DNA of 64,000 bases from Methyloversatilis sp. (GTDB lineage Bacteria; Pseudomonadota; Gammaproteobacteria; Burkholderiales; Rhodocyclaceae): the NCBI GenBank assembly GCA_016791045.1, contig JAEUNO010000020.1:147350-211349 (forward strand). Direction: 5' to 3'. The notes beneath the pieces were generated by a model. The model saw only the letters and a program-made list of their open reading frames with translations, ran no database searches and was not told the DNA's origin. A program made the position numbers and the translations under genes. Below are positions 59,768 to 64,000 of the stretch, piece by piece (the first letter of the stretch is position 1; each line of letters begins with the position of its first letter).

Positions 59768-59810
59768 AGGCGGCCATGCGCCACTGCAATGCCGCCGGGG
59801 TTCGCCTGCG

Positions 59811-60377
59811 TCACATGACCAGTGCGAAGATCTGCCGCGACGCCGCATCGATCAGGTAGAGCACGATCTGCAGCAGCAGAATGAGCACCAGCGGTGACAG
59901 GTCGACGTTGGCGATCGGTGGCATGACGCGCTGGATCGGCTGCAGGAAGGGTCGCGTCAGTGCGCCCAGGATGCTGCCCAGCGGGTTGCCGGGCGACACC
60001 CAGCTCAGCACCGCCGAAATGAGCAGCGCGATGATCAGGAACCACACCGACAGGCGCGCCACTTCGAACAGTCCGCGCAGGAAGATCAGCGGAATCAGAT
60101 TGTCTGCACCGAGGCCGCCTTGAAGCGTGGCCGCCAGCAGCAGCAGCGCGACCTGCAGCAGCCAGGCCACGACGAAGGTCGCCATGTCGAGGCCGAACAC
60201 TGCGGGAATCACCTTGCGCGCAGGCAGCACGGCCCAGTCTGTCGTCTGGATGACGAACTGGCCCAGCTGGTTGCGGAAGCTGACACGCGCCCACTGCATG
60301 TAGAAACGGGCGAGCAGCAATGTGGTGACGAAGCCGGCGACGGCGTTCAGGACGAGCAGGATCAGGTCGGTCAGCAT
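59811..60377 (-). CDS. YggT family membrane protein
   Basis: This 188-aa inner-membrane protein has two YggT repeats, each with a pair of helices and a conserved loop (WAVLPARKVIPAVFGLD and TRPFLQPIQRVMPPIANVDLSPLVLILLLQI, read in part). Function is uncertain; members are linked to osmotic tolerance, division and membrane biogenesis. It lies 54 bases after proC on the same strand, the usual neighbour. Confidence 0.92.
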   Translation of the reverse strand: MLTDLILLVLNAVAGFVTTLLLARFYMQWARVSFRNQLGQFVIQTTDWAVLPARKVIPAVFGLDMATFVVAWLLQVALLLLAATLQGGLGADNLIPLIFLRGLFEVARLSVWFLIIALLISAVLSWVSPGNPLGSILGALTRPFLQPIQRVMPPIANVDLSPLVLILLLQIVLYLIDAASRQIFALVM

Positions 60378-60431
60378 GGATTCGTGGTGAGGTGATTCAG
60401 CAAGGAAAGAGGATCGGGCCGCGGTCGGCGC

Positions 60432-61244
60432 CTACTGCGCACCCAGCTGGTCACCCAGCTCGGCGCCGCGTGCCGCCGCCGCGGCGAGTGCGCGCACGAT
60501 CGAGTCTGCCACACCGTCGGCGGCCATCGACTTCAGCGCCGCTTCGGTCGTGCCGCCCTTGGACGTGACGCGTTCGCGCAGGGTGCCGGGCGATTCCGGG
60601 CTTTGCGCCGCCAGCGCGGCGGCGCCGGTGAAGGTGGCGACCGCGAGCCGGTGCGCCTGATCGGCGCTCAGGCCGAGCGCCTCGCCGCCGCGCACCATGG
60701 CTTCGATGAAGTGAAACACATAGGCCGGACCGCTGCCCGACAGGGCGGTCACGGCGTCGATCAGTCGTTCCTCCGCCACCCACACCGTGGTGCCGACGGC
60801 GGCCAGTACCTGTTCTGCCTGGGCGCGCTCGCTGTCGCTGACCGCGGCGTCGGCGTACAGGCCGGTCACGCCCTGACCGATCAGTGCCGGCGTGTTCGGC
60901 ATGGCGCGCACGATGCGCGTGTAGCCGCCGAGCCAGCGCGACAGGTCTGCCGCGCGCAGGCCCGCCGCGATGCTCAGCACGGTCTGGTGGTCGAGCCCCG
61001 GCGCGAGCCCGGCGCACACCTCACGCATCTGCTGCGGCTTGACCGCCAGCACGATCAGGTCGCAGCGCAGTGCAGCCGCATCCGGCGCTTCAACTGCCCG
61101 TACGCCGAGGTCGCGTACCAGCCGGGCGCGTGCCTCGGCCTGCGGTTCGACCACGCTGATGCCCGCCGCGTCGCCACCGCGCCTGATCCAGCCGCCAATC
61201 AGCGCGCTGGCCATGTTGCCGCCGCCGATGAAAGTGATCTGCAT
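60432..61244 (-). CDS. proC: Pyrroline-5-carboxylate reductase
   Basis: This 270-aa enzyme makes proline from pyrroline-5-carboxylate with NAD(P)H. The dinucleotide fold starts FIGGGNMASALIGGW (5-19). The C-terminal dimer domain carries ALSGSGPAYVFHFIEAM and the SKGGTTEAAL signature near residue 230. It begins at ATG 61244 and is the first gene before yggT. The upstream gap of 198 bases separates it from the divergent ohrR. Confidence 0.95.
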   Translation of the reverse strand: MQITFIGGGNMASALIGGWIRRGGDAAGISVVEPQAEARARLVRDLGVRAVEAPDAAALRCDLIVLAVKPQQMREVCAGLAPGLDHQTVLSIAAGLRAADLSRWLGGYTRIVRAMPNTPALIGQGVTGLYADAAVSDSERAQAEQVLAAVGTTVWVAEERLIDAVTALSGSGPAYVFHFIEAMVRGGEALGLSADQAHRLAVATFTGAAALAAQSPESPGTLRERVTSKGGTTEAALKSMAADGVADSIVRALAAAAARGAELGDQLGAQ

Positions 61245-61415
61245 TGCCTGTCCCGTATGTGAATGCGGCCCGCCGGGCCACCTGCCCGGGGCCGCCGCGC
61301 GCTATGGTAACCGGCCGCGGCAAGGCGGCGAAACGTCGTTGCGGTGCCTGGGTCCGCGGACGGCATGCAGCGGAACGTCGCGCCGATCATGCAGTGCACC
61401 ACAAGTTGCTGGACT

Positions 61416-61426
61416 CAATTTGATTG
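61416..61426 (+). promoter_or_regulatory. Short inverted repeat before ohrR
   Basis: CAATTTGATTG has CAAT/ATTG arms and ends 16 bases before the ohrR start. Its core resembles OhrR boxes in other bacteria, but the arms are short. Confidence 0.3.
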
Positions 61427-61442
61427 CTGCTACGATTGGGCG

Positions 61443-61928
61443 ATGCCACAGAAAACCGACGCCCTTCCCGAAGCGATGGATCTCACGCCGGTCACGGCCC
61501 AGCTGTGCTTCACGCTGTACTCGTCATCGCTGACGATGACCAAGGCCTTCAAGCCGCTGCTCAACGAGCTCGGCCTGACCTATCCGCAGTACGTCGTGTT
61601 GCTGGCACTCGGCGACGCCCGCCGGCCGCTGACCGTGTCGGCGCTGGGCGAACAGCTGTTCCTCGACTCAGGTACCTTGACGCCGCTGCTCAAGCGCATG
61701 GAAACCGCAGGGTTGATCACCCGTCGCCGGTCGACGGCCGACGAACGACTGGTCGAACTGAGCCTGACCGACGCCGGCCACGACACGTGCCGGCGCGCCC
61801 GGGAGATTCCGGCCGTGCTCGGTCCGGCCACCGGCTGCTCGGCGCGCGAACTGTCCGAACTGGTTTCCGCCTTGCAGGGCGTGCGCTCGGCGCTGACGCG
61901 CCACCTCGATGCGGTGGCCGGCGACTGA
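61443..61928 (+). CDS. ohrR: MarR-family organic hydroperoxide regulator (OhrR-like)
   Basis: This 161-aa repressor has the reactive Cys 22 in QLCFTLYSSSL, the same number as the sensing Cys of Xanthomonas OhrR. The winged-helix region includes LTVSALGEQLFLDSGTLTPLLKRMETAGL (read in part) and the basic wing RRRSTADER. Oxidation of Cys 22 releases DNA in known members. No ohr peroxidase gene is adjacent in the window. A perfect 15-bp terminator follows the stop directly. Confidence 0.9.
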   Translation: MPQKTDALPEAMDLTPVTAQLCFTLYSSSLTMTKAFKPLLNELGLTYPQYVVLLALGDARRPLTVSALGEQLFLDSGTLTPLLKRMETAGLITRRRSTADERLVELSLTDAGHDTCRRAREIPAVLGPATGCSARELSELVSALQGVRSALTRHLDAVAGD

Positions 61929-61962
61929 ATGAAAAGGGGCCGCATTCGCGGCCCCTTTTCAT
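61929..61962. terminator. Bidirectional terminator between ohrR and the PEP-CTERM gene
   Basis: ATGAAAAGGGGCCGC (61929-61943) pairs perfectly with GCGGCCCCTTTTCAT (61948-61962) around a 4-nt loop, with A and T runs on the stem arms for both directions. Confidence 0.88.
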
Positions 61963-61976
61963 TTCGGCAGACTGAT

Positions 61977-62954
61977 TCAGTTCCGCTGCACCCGCCGCGC
62001 CGCGACACCGGTCAGCACCAGTCCCGCCAGCAGCATTGCGTACGACGACGGCTCGGGCACTGCGAGCACCGCGACACCGCGCATCTGCGACGGGCTGAAC
62101 GGCAGGTTGGGATCGAAATCCTGCTGCGCCCGGATCACTTCCACTACACCACTGCCATCGAGCGTCATGCTGAGGATGCGACCGGCACCCAATGTGGTGT
62201 TGCCTTGCGGTGTCGTGAACGGGGCCTGCAGCGCCGACACGTAAATCGTGTCGTCGGTGACGTCGATGCCATTCAGGAAGCCCAGCCCGCTGGCCAGCGT
62301 GGTGAGGTCGCTGCCGTCGAGGTTGCTGCGCTTCACGAAGCCATCGGTCGTCGTCAGGTAGATGTGGCCGGCGGTGACTTCGAAGTCATACGAGGTCAGT
62401 CCGGTCAGCAGCGTCTGCACGTTCGAGCCGTCGAGGTTCGAGCGCATCAGGCGGTTCGACGTGCCGACCTGGCTCCAGAACACGCTGTCCGCGGTCACGT
62501 CGATTGCGAACGGCGATGTCAGGCCGCTCTTGAACACGTCGGCGGGCGGAAATTGCAGCGACGGGTCGAGCGTCAGGATGTCGCCCGAGTTCTGCCGCGT
62601 GACATACAGCAGGCCGCCCTGCACATCGATGTCGTAGGCGCCGGAAACGTTGTACACCATCAGATCCGAACCGTCCGGCAGCGAGGACACGACGCGGTTC
62701 AGCTGCTGGTCCGGCCACCAGATGCGTCCACCGACGAACTCGACGCCATTCGGCCCCTTGACGCGGGTCGGGTCGGTCACCAGTGCGCTGGACGTGCCGC
62801 CAGGTACGGTTGCCGTGTTGATCGAACCGACGGTGGCGAACGTCGGCGTGAACCGCTGAAAGGTTTCCGACCACACCAGCTGGTCGGCCGCGACAGCGGC
62901 AAAGCTGCTACAGGACAGTGCAAGCGCGAGGAACTGACGACCCCGTTTTTTCAT
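61977..62954 (-). CDS. PEP-CTERM exported protein with YWTD-like propeller repeats
   Basis: This 325-aa protein has a signal peptide (about residues 1-22, VAA cut) and repeats like RSNLDGSNVQTLLTGL and RSNLDGSDLTTLASGL, which suggest a beta-propeller of the low-density-lipoprotein-receptor YWTD kind. The C-terminus is a PEP-CTERM signal (VPEPSSYAMLLAGLVLTG, then ARRVQRN), read by exosortase at the membrane. The start at 62954 begins the signal peptide. It is unlike the other PEP-CTERM protein in its main domain. A role on the surface or in the matrix is likely. Confidence 0.85.
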   Translation of the reverse strand: MKKRGRQFLALALSCSSFAAVAADQLVWSETFQRFTPTFATVGSINTATVPGGTSSALVTDPTRVKGPNGVEFVGGRIWWPDQQLNRVVSSLPDGSDLMVYNVSGAYDIDVQGGLLYVTRQNSGDILTLDPSLQFPPADVFKSGLTSPFAIDVTADSVFWSQVGTSNRLMRSNLDGSNVQTLLTGLTSYDFEVTAGHIYLTTTDGFVKRSNLDGSDLTTLASGLGFLNGIDVTDDTIYVSALQAPFTTPQGNTTLGAGRILSMTLDGSGVVEVIRAQQDFDPNLPFSPSQMRGVAVLAVPEPSSYAMLLAGLVLTGVAARRVQRN

Positions 62955-63339
62955 TTCTGGTGATCTCCGAGTCTGAACGGCGATGAACGTTTTCGCCCGG
63001 AGACGCCGGTAGCAAGCGGTATTCCTTCGTACAGGAAGGGTTGGGCAGCCGGGGATCGAGCGGCCTCGATGTTTTGGAAAGTCGTTGTACTGATCAACGC
63101 AGCGGCGCAGGAATGTCCATTGGCGAGAATGAGTTATCGCGTTGATGCATGCACACCCGATACCGTAAGCGTATGACAAATCATGCACGGCTTCGACCAG
63201 CCCCGGTGGTGATCGCCCTGCGCGGGAGCGTCGAAATGTTCCGGTGAGCGTCTGGTGTAAAAAAATCCGACACATGGGCAGTGCAAACCAGGGTGCTGCG
63301 GGTCGTTCGAGATTCATCGCCATGCGTGACGCGACGCAG
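62955..63339. other. Intergenic region upstream of the PEP-CTERM gene
   Basis: I see no coding region in these 385 bases. They should hold the minus-strand promoter of the PEP-CTERM gene. A short inverted repeat CGTTG-TACTGAT-CAACG lies at 63083-63099 and could be an operator; the arms are only 5 bp. The REP array begins after it. Confidence 0.4.
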
Positions 63340-63735
63340 GTTTCGCAGGAGCGGGCCTTGCCCACGATCGACGCACCGATCGCGACCACGGGTCGCTCCT
63401 ACAGGTGAAGCGCGTCTTCTTGTAGGAGCGAGCCCCGCTCGCGATCCCGCCCTCTGAGCACGTGACGGCGCATGATCGACGCGCCGATCGCGACCGCGGG
63501 TCGCTCCTACAGCCGAAGCCCCGTTCCCGCAGGAGCGAGCCGTGCTCGCGATGCCGTGCTTCGAACAGGTGATGTCGCGTGATTGACCTGCGGAATCGCG
63601 ACCGGGGGTCGCTCCTACAGGTGAAGCGCGTCTTTTTGTAGGAGCGAGCCGTGCTCGCGATGCCGCCCTCTGGGCACGTGACGGCGCATGATCGACGCGC
63701 CGATCGCGACCGCGGGTCGCTCCTGCGGCCGATGC
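63340..63735. repeat. Second REP-like array with a 108-bp period
   Basis: The ATCGAC anchor recurs at 63367, 63475, 63582 and 63691, spacings 108, 107 and 109. The units carry GTCGCTCCTACA, then TGTAGGAGCGAGCC or GCAGGAGCGAGCC, then GCTCGCGA, in the same orientation as the array at 6.8-7.5 kb. Sequence differs more between units than in the first array. It stops about 10 bases before the thiC stop codon. Confidence 0.88.
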
Positions 63736-63744
63736 ACGTCGGAC

Positions 63745-64000
<256 letters not shown>

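Overview
The window is about 64 kb of GC-rich, gene-dense chromosome from a betaproteobacterium. The gene set (DUF2782-thrB, BPSS1780-type membrane proteins, exosortase-type PEP-CTERM proteins, yqgE-ruvX-pyrR-pyrB-pyrC' order, pqiABC, BigR/YeeE sulfur module) suggests Rhodocyclales or a near relative. The genus cannot be fixed from the sequence alone. Most of the window is housekeeping sequence; the clearest foreign material is a roughly 1 kb AT-rich insert inside the pyrimidine operon.

Layout. 1-5.7 kb: 3' end of rep, a diheme cytochrome c, tRNA-Arg(CCG), an outer-membrane barrel, an exported protein, a flavin-type oxidase and an OmpA-like barrel. 5.8-7.5 kb: dienelactone hydrolase and a REP-like array with a 108-bp period. 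7.5-17.1 kb: polA; then LOG protein, DUF2782, thrB, a membrane protein, nadD, rsfS, rlmH, maf and rng, all co-directional. 17.3-23.5 kb: an unrecognised 661-aa protein, a DUF1232 protein, and a signalling cassette of a c-heme sensor with HAMP, a Ser/Thr kinase with a cyclase-like domain, and a zinc-ribbon membrane protein. 23.5-30.7 kb: one continuous minus-strand run tetR, RND adaptor, RND pump, pcm, rhodanese, tolC. 30.9-35.1 kb: gcvT and gcvP without gcvH. 35.1-39.5 kb: a solitary inverted REP unit, a PEP-CTERM protein, nitronate monooxygenase, and a YeeE/YedE pair with a BigR-like regulator. 39.6-50.1 kb: CBS-DUF294 protein, MOSC protein, TerB-like protein, pqiA (in two genes), pqiB, pqiC, a cobalamin-type radical SAM protein, a DM13 protein and atoE. 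50.2-54.9 kb: a probable decayed gene, an MBL hydrolase, a thioesterase, an exported protein, a second BPSS1780-type protein and photolyase. 55.0-59.8 kb: the pyrimidine operon yqgE-ruvX-pyrR-pyrB-[DpnI-like nuclease and 78-aa ORF]-pyrC'. 59.8-64 kb: yggT, proC, ohrR, a second PEP-CTERM protein, a second 108-bp-period REP array and the 3' end of thiC.

How the parts work together. The efflux run encodes regulator, adaptor, pump and outer-membrane channel for a complete tripartite exporter, with two unrelated enzymes lying between pump and channel. The BigR-like repressor has two cysteines at the spacing of persulfide sensors and an AT-rich palindrome upstream, and it sits with a two-gene sulfur-compound transporter. 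The best candidates for unusual biology are three: a stand-alone DpnI-like methyl-directed nuclease seamlessly fitted between pyrB and pyrC'; the heme-sensor/HAMP and kinase-cyclase cassette; and a B12-type radical SAM protein whose cysteine motif reads CX4CX2C instead of CX3CX2C. All functional statements come from reading translated sequence and family knowledge; no database search was run.
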